Assembly: GCF_015776785.2 (NCBI RefSeq)
Contig: NZ_LFMD02000002.1
Location: forward strand, 1,338,244 to 1,402,243
Source: Kitasatospora sp. SUK 42
GTDB lineage: Bacteria > Actinomycetota > Actinomycetes > Streptomycetales > Streptomycetaceae
Length of the DNA: 64,000 nucleotides
Direction of reading: 5' to 3'
The translations under genes were made by a program, and so were the position numbers. Each line of letters starts with the position of its first letter. Position 1 is the first letter of the stretch. Positions 9,018-16,200 of this stretch are shown in pieces. The notes below the pieces were generated by a model. It had not been told where the DNA came from. It searched no databases and saw only the letters and a program-made list of their open reading frames with translations.

Positions 9018-9019
9018 GG

Positions 9020-10132
9020 TCATTCGTTGGCCGCGCGGGGGCGGGTCTCCGGAGCCGGGGCTTCGGCGTACTGGTCGAAGAGCGGGGTGTTGCGGGACTC
9101 GGCCGGGCGCCCGGCGGTCCAGGTGCCGGGGGCCGACAGGTCGAGGCCTCGGGAGACCCGGGGTGCGACCGGCGCGGTGACGTACGTCGGCAGCGGGACG
9201 GGCACCGGCTCCCAGGAGTCCGGGCCGGCCGCACCGCGCTCGCGCATGCCGTCGACCCACTCCTCGTGCTCGGTCGCCTCGGCCACCGCGGAGGCGGACA
9301 CCGAGACGGTGGCCTCCTCGGGGTCGGCGGCCAGCCGCAGGTGCGGACGGCGCCCGGAGCGCGGCCTGGCGGGGGCCTCCTGGGCCCGCTCCTGGTCGGC
9401 GGGGGCCGCGACCGGGGCCGGGACGATCACCGTGGCCTCGGAGCGCTGCCGCTCGCGCTGGCGCAGCCGCTCGGCCGCCTGGGCGGCCCTGACGCGGTCC
9501 AGCTTCACCTCGTACCGCTGGCGCTCCAGCTTGCGCAGGTGGCCGATGTAGAGGGTGAGGAGGACCGCCGGGACCGCCGGGACCCAGAGGAAGGCCAGTC
9601 CGGCCACCGCGGCGACCACGGCGCCGAGCGCGAAGGCGAGGAAGAGGACCGTGACCATCCGGCGCCGGCGGGCCAGCAGCCGCGCCCGCCGCTCGACGCC
9701 GGCCCGGTACTCGGAGGCCGGGCGTTCGGCCGGGCGCTCCGCGACGGGCTCGGGGTGGCCGGGCTCGGGGTGACCGGCCTCGGGGTGGCCGGCCTCCGGA
9801 CGGGCGGGCTCGGGGCGGGACGGCTCGGAGCCGGGGGGCTCGGAGCGCTCCGCCGGAGGTTCGGACTCCCGTTCGACGGGATCGCCGGAGGCGGCCCCGT
9901 CCCGTCCGGGAGGACCGTCGTTGCTGTGCTCGTCGTCACGCGGTTCGTCGCCCAGGGCCCGGGCTGCCCGTCGCTCCAGCGCCGAACGCCCCGCCAGCAG
10001 GCGGATGGCGGTGCTGAAGCGTTCCGTCGGGCGCGCCTCGTTGAGTTCGTCCTGCCTGCGGAGCCACATCGGCACCAGATAGGCGGCCCAGGCCCCTACG
10101 ATGACGGCGTAGATAAGGCCGCTACTGCTCAC
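9020..10132 (-). CDS. sepX: SepX/GlpR-type divisome membrane protein
   Basis: A 370-residue protein from ATG 10132. It starts with a membrane helix (GLIYAVIVGAWAAYLVPMWL) followed by RRQDELNEARPTERFSTA. A long acidic and Pro-rich disordered region contains a GHPE repeat. Then come a helical hairpin in the membrane (about residues 160-200, ending LYIGHLRKLERQRYE) and a long cytoplasmic tail ending in LFDQYAEAPAPE. The N-terminal motif and layout match SepX of Streptomyces, a membrane protein needed for cross-walls and sporulation septa. They also match GlpR, the corynebacterial receptor of the gephyrin-like protein Glp. rimJ, moaB, moaC and moeA lie directly upstream on the same strand, as expected for this family. 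The name comes from memory of the family; direction and context support it. Confidence 0.78.
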   Translation of the reverse strand: MSSSGLIYAVIVGAWAAYLVPMWLRRQDELNEARPTERFSTAIRLLAGRSALERRAARALGDEPRDDEHSNDGPPGRDGAASGDPVERESEPPAERSEPPGSEPSRPEPARPEAGHPEAGHPEPGHPEPVAERPAERPASEYRAGVERRARLLARRRRMVTVLFLAFALGAVVAAVAGLAFLWVPAVPAVLLTLYIGHLRKLERQRYEVKLDRVRAAQAAERLRQRERQRSEATVIVPAPVAAPADQERAQEAPARPRSGRRPHLRLAADPEEATVSVSASAVAEATEHEEWVDGMRERGAAGPDSWEPVPVPLPTYVTAPVAPRVSRGLDLSAPGTWTAGRPAESRNTPLFDQYAEAPAPETRPRAANE

Positions 10133-10282
10133 GATTCACACCGTACGGTCGCTGGGGAAGGCCTGGCAGCAATTTGGCGCGGCGTGTCGTGTGATCAAGC
10201 TGATTCTCCGACTATTTTGCCGCTATTTGTGACGGTCCGCCACCGGGTCGATGCCATATCGATATTTCTTTCGAACATATAT
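10133..10282 (-). promoter_or_regulatory. AT-rich gap upstream of sepX
   Basis: A 150-base interval of which the 10200-10290 part is unusually AT-rich (runs such as CATATATTCAATTAC). No gene fits. It separates sepX from rimJ in an otherwise tightly packed minus-strand run, so sepX may have its own promoter here. Confidence 0.35.
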
Positions 10283-10891
10283 TCAATTACCTGGCTCACG
10301 CCCGGAACTGAGCGCCCGCCAACGCTCCAGCATCCCCTCCGGGACCTCCTCGTCGGTCAGGGCGTAGACCAGGTGGTCCCGCCAGTCGCCGTCGATGTGG
10401 AGATAGCGCGGGCGGATTCCCTCCGAGCGGAAGCCGAGCTTTTCCACCACCCGGCGGCTCGGCCGGTTCTCCGGGCGGATGCAGACCTCGATCCGGTGCA
10501 GTCCGAGCGTGCGGAAGCAGTAGTTCACCGAAAGCGCCACGGCCGTCGGCATGATGCCCCGGCCGGCCACCGACTCGTCGATCCAGTAGCCGACGTTGGC
10601 CGAGCACATCGAACCCCAGGTGATCCCGCCGACGGTCAGCTGGCCGACCAGCTGGCCCTTGTAGAGCACGACGAAGGGCAGCATCCGGCCGGCCGAGGCC
10701 TCGCCGCGCAGGAAGCGGACCATCTGCCGGTACGTCGGGCGGGGGCCGGCGACGCGGCCCGCCGGGCCGGGCGGCACGGTGGCCTCCCAGCGGCGCAGCC
10801 AGTCCCGGTTGCGGCGGCTCACCTCCTGCCACTCGCGCTGGTCACGCGCCCTGATCGGGCGCAGCGTGACCTCCCCCTCGTGGAGTTCCAC
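10283..10891 (-). CDS. rimJ: GNAT N-acetyltransferase, RimJ type
   Basis: A 202-residue protein from GTG 10891, 14 bases after the stop of moaB. GNAT features are VTLRPIRARDQREW at the N-terminus, a mid-domain GQLTVGGITWGSMCSANVGYWIDESVAGRGIMPTA region (given by its ends) with the RGI acetyl-CoA turn, and NRPSRRVVEKLGFRSEGIRPRYL near the C-terminus. The last of these is typical of RimJ/RimL enzymes that acetylate N-terminal residues of ribosomal or other proteins. In Actinobacteria the rimJ gene lies between moeA and glpR/sepX in a conserved order. The true substrate is unknown, and a role in acetylating a division protein is possible but unsupported. Confidence 0.88.
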   Translation of the reverse strand: MELHEGEVTLRPIRARDQREWQEVSRRNRDWLRRWEATVPPGPAGRVAGPRPTYRQMVRFLRGEASAGRMLPFVVLYKGQLVGQLTVGGITWGSMCSANVGYWIDESVAGRGIMPTAVALSVNYCFRTLGLHRIEVCIRPENRPSRRVVEKLGFRSEGIRPRYLHIDGDWRDHLVYALTDEEVPEGMLERWRALSSGREPGN

Positions 10892-10905
10892 CGGCCAGCC
10901 GGCGT

Positions 10906-11409
10906 TCAGTGCGCGCTCCCGGAGGCCGGTGCGTCGGGCCGGGGGTGGTCCCCGCCGCCGAGCTGGTCGACGGCGTGGGCGAGCAGCGGCTCCAGGACGG
11001 CCAGGCCGTCCTTGACGCCGCCGGTCGAGCCCGGCAGGTTGACGATCAGGGTGCGTCCGGCGGTCCCCGCGAGCCCGCGGGAGAGCGCCGCGGTCGGCAC
11101 CTTGTCGCGGCCGTACGCGCGGATGGCCTCGGCGATGCCGGGGATCCGGCGGTCGATCACCCGGGCGGTCATCTCAGGGGTGAGGTCCGTCGGCGAGATG
11201 CCGGTGCCGCCGGTGGTCAGCACGACGTCGTACCCGGCCGCGACGGCCTCGCGCAGGACGGCCTCCACCGGTTCGCCGTCCGGGACGACCCGGGGGCCGT
11301 CGGCGGTGAAGCCCATCGCGGTCAGGCCGGCCACCAGCAGCGGCCCGCCCTTGTCCTCGTAGACCCCGGTCGAGGCGCGGTTGGAGACGGTGACGGCGAG
11401 CGCCTTCAT
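10906..11409 (-). CDS. moaB: MoaB/Mog-family molybdopterin protein
   Basis: A 167-residue protein from ATG 11409. MogA/MoaB fold signatures are LAVTVSNRASTGVYEDKGGP, VVLTTGGTGISPTDLTPE and IVNLPGSTGGVKDG. Family role: adenylylation of molybdopterin before metal insertion by MoeA. The ribosome site GAGGTGGGGG lies in copy A of a 77-base tandem repeat. It sits in the same-direction series moeA, moaC, moaB, rimJ, so a shared transcript is likely although the repeat separates it from moaC. Confidence 0.92.
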   Translation of the reverse strand: MKALAVTVSNRASTGVYEDKGGPLLVAGLTAMGFTADGPRVVPDGEPVEAVLREAVAAGYDVVLTTGGTGISPTDLTPEMTARVIDRRIPGIAEAIRAYGRDKVPTAALSRGLAGTAGRTLIVNLPGSTGGVKDGLAVLEPLLAHAVDQLGGGDHPRPDAPASGSAH

Positions 11410-11410
11410 G

Positions 11411-11550
11411 CCCCCACCTCGCTACGCTCGGCAGGCCCTTCAGGCAACCCGCACCTCTCGATGGCTCGCTCGCTTCGCTCGTTCACGCCCCCACCTCGCC
11501 ACGCTCGGCAGGCCCTTCGGGCAACCCGCACCTCTCGATGGCTCGCCCGC
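11411..11550. repeat. Tandem duplication, 77-base period, between moaB and moaC
   Basis: Two copies, starting at 11411 and 11488, match over about 63 bases with three or so differences. On the minus strand each copy ends in GCGAGGTGGGGGC. In copy A this is followed by the moaB ATG. In copy B it is followed by GTGAACGAG, a start-like codon opening a short ORF. The unit also holds small dyads such as CGCTACGCTCG. It looks like a duplicated moaB leader or an iterated intergenic element. Confidence 0.85.
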
Positions 11551-12063
11551 TCACTCCGCGGCCTCCGGCGCGAACCAGTCGCCGCTCTTGCCACCGGTCT
11601 TGCTGAGCACCCGGACGGCCTCGATCGTGGCGCCCTTGTCCACCGCCTTGACCATGTCGACCACGGTCAGCGCGGCGACCGTCACCGAGGTCAGCGCCTC
11701 CATCTCGACGCCGGTGCGGTCGGTGGTCTTCACGGTGGCGGTGATCTCGACCGCGTCGTCGGCGACGGCGAGGTCGACCTTGACACCGGCGACCGCGATC
11801 GGGTGGCAGAGCGGGATCAGGTCCGGGGTCCGCTTGGCGCCCATGATCCCGGCGATCCGGGCCACCGCGAGGGCGTCGCCCTTGGGCATGCCCTCGCCGC
11901 GCAGCAGCTCGACCACCTTCGGGGAGACCCTGACCCGCCCGGCCGCGACGGCGGTTCGCGCGGTGGTGGCCTTCTCGGAGACGTCGACCATCCGGGCCGC
12001 GCCCTGCTCGTCGACGTGGGTGAGGCGGTCGCCGGGGCTCGGTGTCGTCACGGGTAACTCCAT
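11551..12063 (-). CDS. moaC: Cyclic pyranopterin monophosphate synthase MoaC
   Basis: A 170-residue protein from ATG 12063. Signature segments are [18 protein letters not shown], the active-site motif [17 protein letters not shown] and the C-terminal SKTGGKSG, all in MoaC order. Length fits the family. Known function: conversion of 3',8-cyclo-GTP (made by MoaA) into cyclic pyranopterin monophosphate. moaA is not in the window. The gene lies 87 bases after moeA on the same strand. Confidence 0.95.
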   Translation of the reverse strand: MELPVTTPSPGDRLTHVDEQGAARMVDVSEKATTARTAVAAGRVRVSPKVVELLRGEGMPKGDALAVARIAGIMGAKRTPDLIPLCHPIAVAGVKVDLAVADDAVEITATVKTTDRTGVEMEALTSVTVAALTVVDMVKAVDKGATIEAVRVLSKTGGKSGDWFAPEAAE

Positions 12064-12150
12064 GGGCGCGCAGGTGGAATACCGCGCTACCGTACCCCTC
12101 CCCCGACCCCGGTGACGCGCCCGTTCACCCCCCTGGTGCGCGGGGCGGCC

Positions 12151-13488
12151 TCAGGAGTCCAGCAGCACCACGTCGACCTCGCTGCCGGCGGGCAGCTCGG
12201 TGACGTCCTCGGGGAGGGCGATCAGGCAGTTGGACCGGGCCAGCGCGCCGACCAGGTGCGAGTCGGCGCCGCCCACCGGCTCGACCGTGCCGTCCGCCGC
12301 CGAGTGGCGGCCGCGCAGGAACTGCCGGCGGCCGGCCGGCGAGCGCAGCGCGGACGGGCAGAGCGCGCGCACCACCGGGCGGTGGACGTCGGCGGCGCCG
12401 AGCATGGTGCGGATGACCGGGCGGACGAAGAGTTCGAAGGAGATGTAGGCGCTCACCGGGTTGCCGGGCAGGGCGAGCAGCGGCACCCCGGCCCCGCTGC
12501 CGATCCGGCCGAAGCCCTGCGGCTTGCCGGGCTGCATCCGGAGCCTGCGGAAGTCGACACTCCCGTAGGACTCGAAGACCTCCTTGACCACGTCGTACGC
12601 GCCGACGCTGACCCCGCCGCTGGTGACGATCAGGTCGGCCCGGCCGAGCTGGTCCTCCAGGACGGCGCGCAGCCGGTCGGCGTCGTCCGGGACGGCGCCG
12701 ACCCGGTAGGCGATGGCGCCGGCCTCCTGGGCGGCCGCGGTGAGGGTGAAGCTGTTGGAGTCGGCGATCTGCCCGGGCCCGACCGGCTCGCCGGGCTGGA
12801 CCAGCTCGCTGCCGGTGGAGAGCACCACCACCCGGGGGCGCGGGCGGACCTTCACGGTGGCCCGCCCGATCGCCGCGAGCAGCCCGAGCTGGGTGGGGCC
12901 GAGCCGGGTGCCGGCCTCCAGGACGGTGGTGCCGGCCGCGACGTCGCTGCCGCGGCGGCGGATGTGCGCACCCTCGGCGACCGGGCGCAGCACCCGGACC
13001 TCCTCGTCGGCGACCGGGGCGCTCATCGCGTCGGCGGCCACCCCGGTGCCGGTGCCGCCGTCGGTCCACTCGACCGGGGCGACGGCCTGCGCGCCGGGCG
13101 GCAGCGGGGCGCCGGTCATGATCCGGGCGGCCTGCCCGGGGCCGACCTCGGGGAGTTCACCGGCGCCGGCGGCGATGTCGCCGACCACCGACAGCACCGA
13201 GGGGTAGGCGTCGGTGGCGCCGTCGGAGTCGGCGGTGCGGAGGGCGTAGCCGTCCATCGAGCTGTTGTCGAAGGGCGGCAGGTCGCCGTCGGCGACCACG
13301 TCCTCGTCGAGCCGGCAGCCCTGGGCGTCGAGCAGTCCGAGCTCGATCGTGGGCAGCGGGGAGACCGCGGCCAGCACGTCGGCGAGGTGCTCGTCCACCG
13401 TCCACAGTCGAGGAGCCGCCGGTGCCCGGTCCGCGGACCCTTCGCAGCAGGCTGCGGGGGCGGTGCTGTACTCGGTGGACCCGGTCAT
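12151..13488 (-). CDS. moeA: MoeA/gephyrin-family protein (candidate Glp)
   Basis: A 445-residue protein from ATG 13488. The family motifs are in order: PPFDNSSMDGYA near residue 80, RIMTGAPLPPGAQAV, IRRRGSDV, VVLSTGSELV, DLIVTSGGVSVGAYD, LRMQPGKPQGFG and LALPGNPVSAYI. The canonical role is insertion of molybdate into adenylylated molybdopterin. In corynebacteria a MoeA homologue beside galU, rimJ and a GlpR membrane protein (Glp) binds FtsZ and acts in division. This gene sits in that same setting with sepX/glpR five genes away by order galU-moeA-moaC-moaB-rimJ-sepX. It may therefore be Glp rather than, or in addition to, a Moco enzyme. Sequence alone does not separate the two. Confidence 0.93.
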   Translation of the reverse strand: MTGSTEYSTAPAACCEGSADRAPAAPRLWTVDEHLADVLAAVSPLPTIELGLLDAQGCRLDEDVVADGDLPPFDNSSMDGYALRTADSDGATDAYPSVLSVVGDIAAGAGELPEVGPGQAARIMTGAPLPPGAQAVAPVEWTDGGTGTGVAADAMSAPVADEEVRVLRPVAEGAHIRRRGSDVAAGTTVLEAGTRLGPTQLGLLAAIGRATVKVRPRPRVVVLSTGSELVQPGEPVGPGQIADSNSFTLTAAAQEAGAIAYRVGAVPDDADRLRAVLEDQLGRADLIVTSGGVSVGAYDVVKEVFESYGSVDFRRLRMQPGKPQGFGRIGSGAGVPLLALPGNPVSAYISFELFVRPVIRTMLGAADVHRPVVRALCPSALRSPAGRRQFLRGRHSAADGTVEPVGGADSHLVGALARSNCLIALPEDVTELPAGSEVDVVLLDS

Positions 13489-13523
13489 CGGCGGCTCGCT
13501 CTCTGTCGTGCTCTGTCGTGAGG

Positions 13524-14444
13524 TCAGTCCTGCAGCTCGGAGGCGACGAACTCGCGCAGCCAGGAGCGGAACTCCGGGCCCAGGTCCTCGCGCTCGGCGG
13601 CCAGACGGACGATAGCGCGCAGGTAGTCGGCGCGGTCGCCGGTGTCGTAGCGGCGGCCCTTGAACAGCACGCCGTGCACCTGGCCGCCGGCCTCCGGCTC
13701 GCGGTTGGTCAGCTCGCGCAGGGCGTCGGTGAGCTGGATCTCGCCGCCGCGGCCGGGCGGGGTCTCGCGCAGCACGTCGAAGACCAGCGGGTCGAGGACG
13801 TAGCGGCCGATGACGGCGTAGTTGGAGGGGGCCTCGCCCGGCTCGGGCTTCTCGACCAGGTCGGTCACCTGGAAGACGTCGTCGCCGAAGCCGTTCGGCT
13901 TGACGGCGGCGCAGCCGTAGAGGTGGATCTGGGAGGGGTCGACCTCCATGAGGGCGACGACCGAGCCGCCGAGCTCCTGCTGCACCTCGATCATGCGGGC
14001 GAGCAGCGGGTCGCGCGGGTCGATCAGGTCGTCGCCGAGCAGGACGGCGAAGGGCTGGCCGGCGACGTGCTGCTCGGCGACCGAGACGGCGTGGCCGAGG
14101 CCCTTCGGGTCTCCCTGCCGGACGTAGTGCATGTTGGCCAGCTCGACGGACTCGCGGACCCGGCGCAGGCGGTCCTCGTCGCCCTTGCGGACCAGCAGCT
14201 CCTCCAGCTCGTAGGCCCGGTCGAAGTGGTCCTCCAGCGCGCGCTTGTTGCGGCCGGTGACCATCAGTATGTCGGACAGGCCCGCGGCGGAGGCCTCCTC
14301 GACGACGTACTGGATCGCCGGCTTGTCGACGACGGGCAACATCTCCTTCGGGGTGGCCTTGGTCGCCGGGAGGAAGCGGGTGCCCAGTCCTGCCGCGGGT
14401 ACCACGGCCTTGGTTACCGGAATTCGGGAGGTGGTCGTCGTCAT
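13524..14444 (-). CDS. galU: UTP-glucose-1-phosphate uridylyltransferase GalU
   Basis: A 306-residue protein from ATG 14444. The nucleotidyltransferase signature KAVVPAAGLGTRFLPATKATPKEML is visible (quoted in part: AAGLGTRFLPATK), then QYVVEEA, VVALMEVDPSQI, and VTDLVEKPEPGEAPSNYAVIG near the middle. Product: UDP-glucose for wall and polysaccharide synthesis. It is first in the minus-strand run galU-moeA, with 35 bases between them. No ribosome site precedes the ATG. TAAGGT at 14451-14456 (minus) lies six bases upstream, suggesting a leaderless transcript, but the -35 is poor. Confidence 0.95.
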   Translation of the reverse strand: MTTTTSRIPVTKAVVPAAGLGTRFLPATKATPKEMLPVVDKPAIQYVVEEASAAGLSDILMVTGRNKRALEDHFDRAYELEELLVRKGDEDRLRRVRESVELANMHYVRQGDPKGLGHAVSVAEQHVAGQPFAVLLGDDLIDPRDPLLARMIEVQQELGGSVVALMEVDPSQIHLYGCAAVKPNGFGDDVFQVTDLVEKPEPGEAPSNYAVIGRYVLDPLVFDVLRETPPGRGGEIQLTDALRELTNREPEAGGQVHGVLFKGRRYDTGDRADYLRAIVRLAAEREDLGPEFRSWLREFVASELQD

Positions 14445-14505
14445 GCGTTTACCTTACTCAGGCATGTTTTCGCCCGGCCGAGCGCGGTCGAGAGCCATCG
14501 AACGG

Positions 14506-15441
14506 CTAGGACAGCACGTCGCGGGACACGGCCACGGCGGCGGGCGTATGGGCAGCAGCCGGCTGGGCAAGCTGGTCCCCGCCGGTACAGCCCGACAGAC
14601 TACCCGGCTTTTCCGAACGGTCACCTTCGGCAGCCGACGGCCCCTCCGGAGCCGGAGCGGGCGGCTCCGAGCCGCCCGTGCCGCCGCCCTGCCCGGGCCC
14701 TCCGGCGGCGGGCCGCCCGGGCCGCGGGGCGATCCGCCAGCAGTCGCCGCCGGCCGTCCGGGCCTCGGCCAGTGCGGTGTCGGCGGCGCGCAGCAGGACG
14801 GCGGCGTGGGTGCCGTCCTCGGGCAGGACGGCGATGCCGACCGCGGCGGTGAGGCCGTTGCCGCGGGCCGGCCGGGGCTCGCGGACGCCGGAGGACCAGT
14901 CGAGCAGCAGGTGCCGGCGGACCGACCAGACCAGCCGCTCGGCGACCTGTACGGCGCCCTCGGCGCCGGTGTCCGGCAGCAGCACCAGGAACTCCTCGCC
15001 GCTGTAGCGGCCCAGGGTGTCGGCGCGGCGGATCTCCATCGCGAGCCGCTGGGCGAGGTCGCGCAGTATCGCGTTGGCGCGGGCGCGGCCGTGCTCGGCG
15101 ATGACCGCGTCGAAGCCGGCGATCTCCAGCATCAGCACGGCCAGCGGGCGCGGTCCGTCAGCCTGCTCGGTGTGCTCGGCGCGGCGGGCCCGTTCGATCT
15201 CCCGGTCCAGGGTGAGCTGGAGGTGGCGGTAGTTCCACACGCCGGTGAGCGGGTCGCAGGAGGCGGTGCGCTCCAGTTCGGCGCAGCGCTCCTCCAGCTC
15301 GGCGATCCGCGCGTGCGACCGCTCCCGGTCGGTGGCCGCCCCGGCCCGCTCCCGGCGCACCCGCAGCCCGAGCGCGGTGGCGCCGGCCAGCGCGGGGGCG
15401 CTCAGCGCGGCCAGGGCCTGGACCAGGAGCGGGGTGGACAA
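14506..15441 (-). CDS. GGDEF-domain protein with SGEEF signature
   Basis: About 311 residues. I choose TTG 15441 because AAAGGG lies eight bases upstream, the protein then begins with a membrane helix (LLVQALAALSAPALAGATAL), and earlier codons run into the divergent gene's leader. The domain order is helix, short coiled stretch (RIAELEERCAELERT), then GGDEF starting at CDPLTGVWNYRHLQ. The signature is RYSGEEF, with the first Gly of GG[D/E]EF replaced by Ser. An RxxD inhibitory site (RRAD) lies five residues before it. The C-terminal 70 residues are Gly/Pro-rich and disordered. Family role: synthesis of cyclic di-GMP, which controls Streptomyces development through BldD. Activity with SGEEF is plausible but not assured. 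Confidence 0.82.
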   Translation of the reverse strand: MSTPLLVQALAALSAPALAGATALGLRVRRERAGAATDRERSHARIAELEERCAELERTASCDPLTGVWNYRHLQLTLDREIERARRAEHTEQADGPRPLAVLMLEIAGFDAVIAEHGRARANAILRDLAQRLAMEIRRADTLGRYSGEEFLVLLPDTGAEGAVQVAERLVWSVRRHLLLDWSSGVREPRPARGNGLTAAVGIAVLPEDGTHAAVLLRAADTALAEARTAGGDCWRIAPRPGRPAAGGPGQGGGTGGSEPPAPAPEGPSAAEGDRSEKPGSLSGCTGGDQLAQPAAAHTPAAVAVSRDVLS

Positions 15442-15511
15442 TCGGGGCGCCCTTTCGCGTGTCAGGCTCTGCGCGTCGACGGTGTTCGACCGGATTTCGG
15501 GGGGTTCCCGA

Positions 15512-15538
15512 CGTGGAGGACGTGGAGGACATGGAGGA
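15512..15538 (+). repeat. Three tandem 9-base units carrying ribosome-site sequences
   Basis: CGTGGAGGA, CGTGGAGGA and CATGGAGGA stand in a row. Each contains GGAGG. The last one is five bases from the GTG used by the cyclo-ligase gene. Confidence 0.8.
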
Positions 15539-15542
15539 TCCA

Positions 15543-16130
15543 GTGCACAACGAGAAGGGCGACCTGAGGACACGGCTGTTGTCGCGGCGCCGCGAGCTCT
15601 CCGCCGAGGGGCGTGCGGCGGCCGCGGACGCGCTGGCCGGGCACGCCGGGGAGCTGGCCGGGCCGGGGGCCACGGTGGCCGCGTACGTCTCGGTGGGCGC
15701 GGAGCCGGGGACCGGGCCTCTGCTGGACTCGCTGCGGGCGCGCGGGGTGCGGGTGCTGCTGCCCGTCCTGCTGCCGGACAACGACCTGGACTGGGCCGAG
15801 TACGCGGGCCCCGGAGAGCTCGCCCCGGCCGGGCGCGGGCTGCTGGAGCCGGTCGGGCCGCGGCTCGGACCGGAGGCGGTGACGGCGGCCTCGCTGGTGC
15901 TGCTGCCGGGGCTCGCGGTGGACCGCGGCGGGCTGCGGCTGGGCCGGGGCGGCGGCAGCTACGACCGGGTGCTGGCCCGGCTGGGGCGGGCGGGGGTGCG
16001 GCCGGTGCTGGCGGTGCTGCTGTACGACCACGAGCTGCTGGAACGGGTGCCGGCCGAGCCGCACGACCGGCCGGTGGACCTGGCGGTCACGCCGTCGGGG
16101 GTGCACCGGCCGGGACACCGACCGGGGTGA
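15543..16130 (+). CDS. 5-formyltetrahydrofolate cyclo-ligase
   Basis: A 195-residue protein from GTG 15543, chosen because GGAGG ends five bases before it; longer in-frame starts exist upstream. The N-terminus has KGDLRTRLLSRRREL and the C-terminal half has the family signature LGRGGGSYDR followed by a hydrophobic strand and VPAEPHDRPVDLAVTP, with the PHD found in ATP-binding members. Function: ATP-driven conversion of 5-formyl- to 5,10-methenyl-tetrahydrofolate. The gene diverges from the GGDEF gene, with about 100 bases between starts. Its placement beside galU/moeA is conserved in Actinobacteria. Confidence 0.92.
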   Translation: MHNEKGDLRTRLLSRRRELSAEGRAAAADALAGHAGELAGPGATVAAYVSVGAEPGTGPLLDSLRARGVRVLLPVLLPDNDLDWAEYAGPGELAPAGRGLLEPVGPRLGPEAVTAASLVLLPGLAVDRGGLRLGRGGGSYDRVLARLGRAGVRPVLAVLLYDHELLERVPAEPHDRPVDLAVTPSGVHRPGHRPG

Positions 16131-16149
16131 GGCGCGTCCCGGAAACGGC

Positions 16150-16183
16150 GGCGGCCCCGCTCCCTGGTGGGAACGGGGCCGCC
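16150..16183 (+). terminator. Hairpin between cyclo-ligase and penicillin acylase genes
   Basis: Ten-base-pair GC stem (GGCGGCCCCG) with a 14-base loop in the 70-base gap between two convergent genes. It is usable in both directions. Confidence 0.75.
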
Positions 16184-16200
16184 GACGTGCCGTACGGGCG

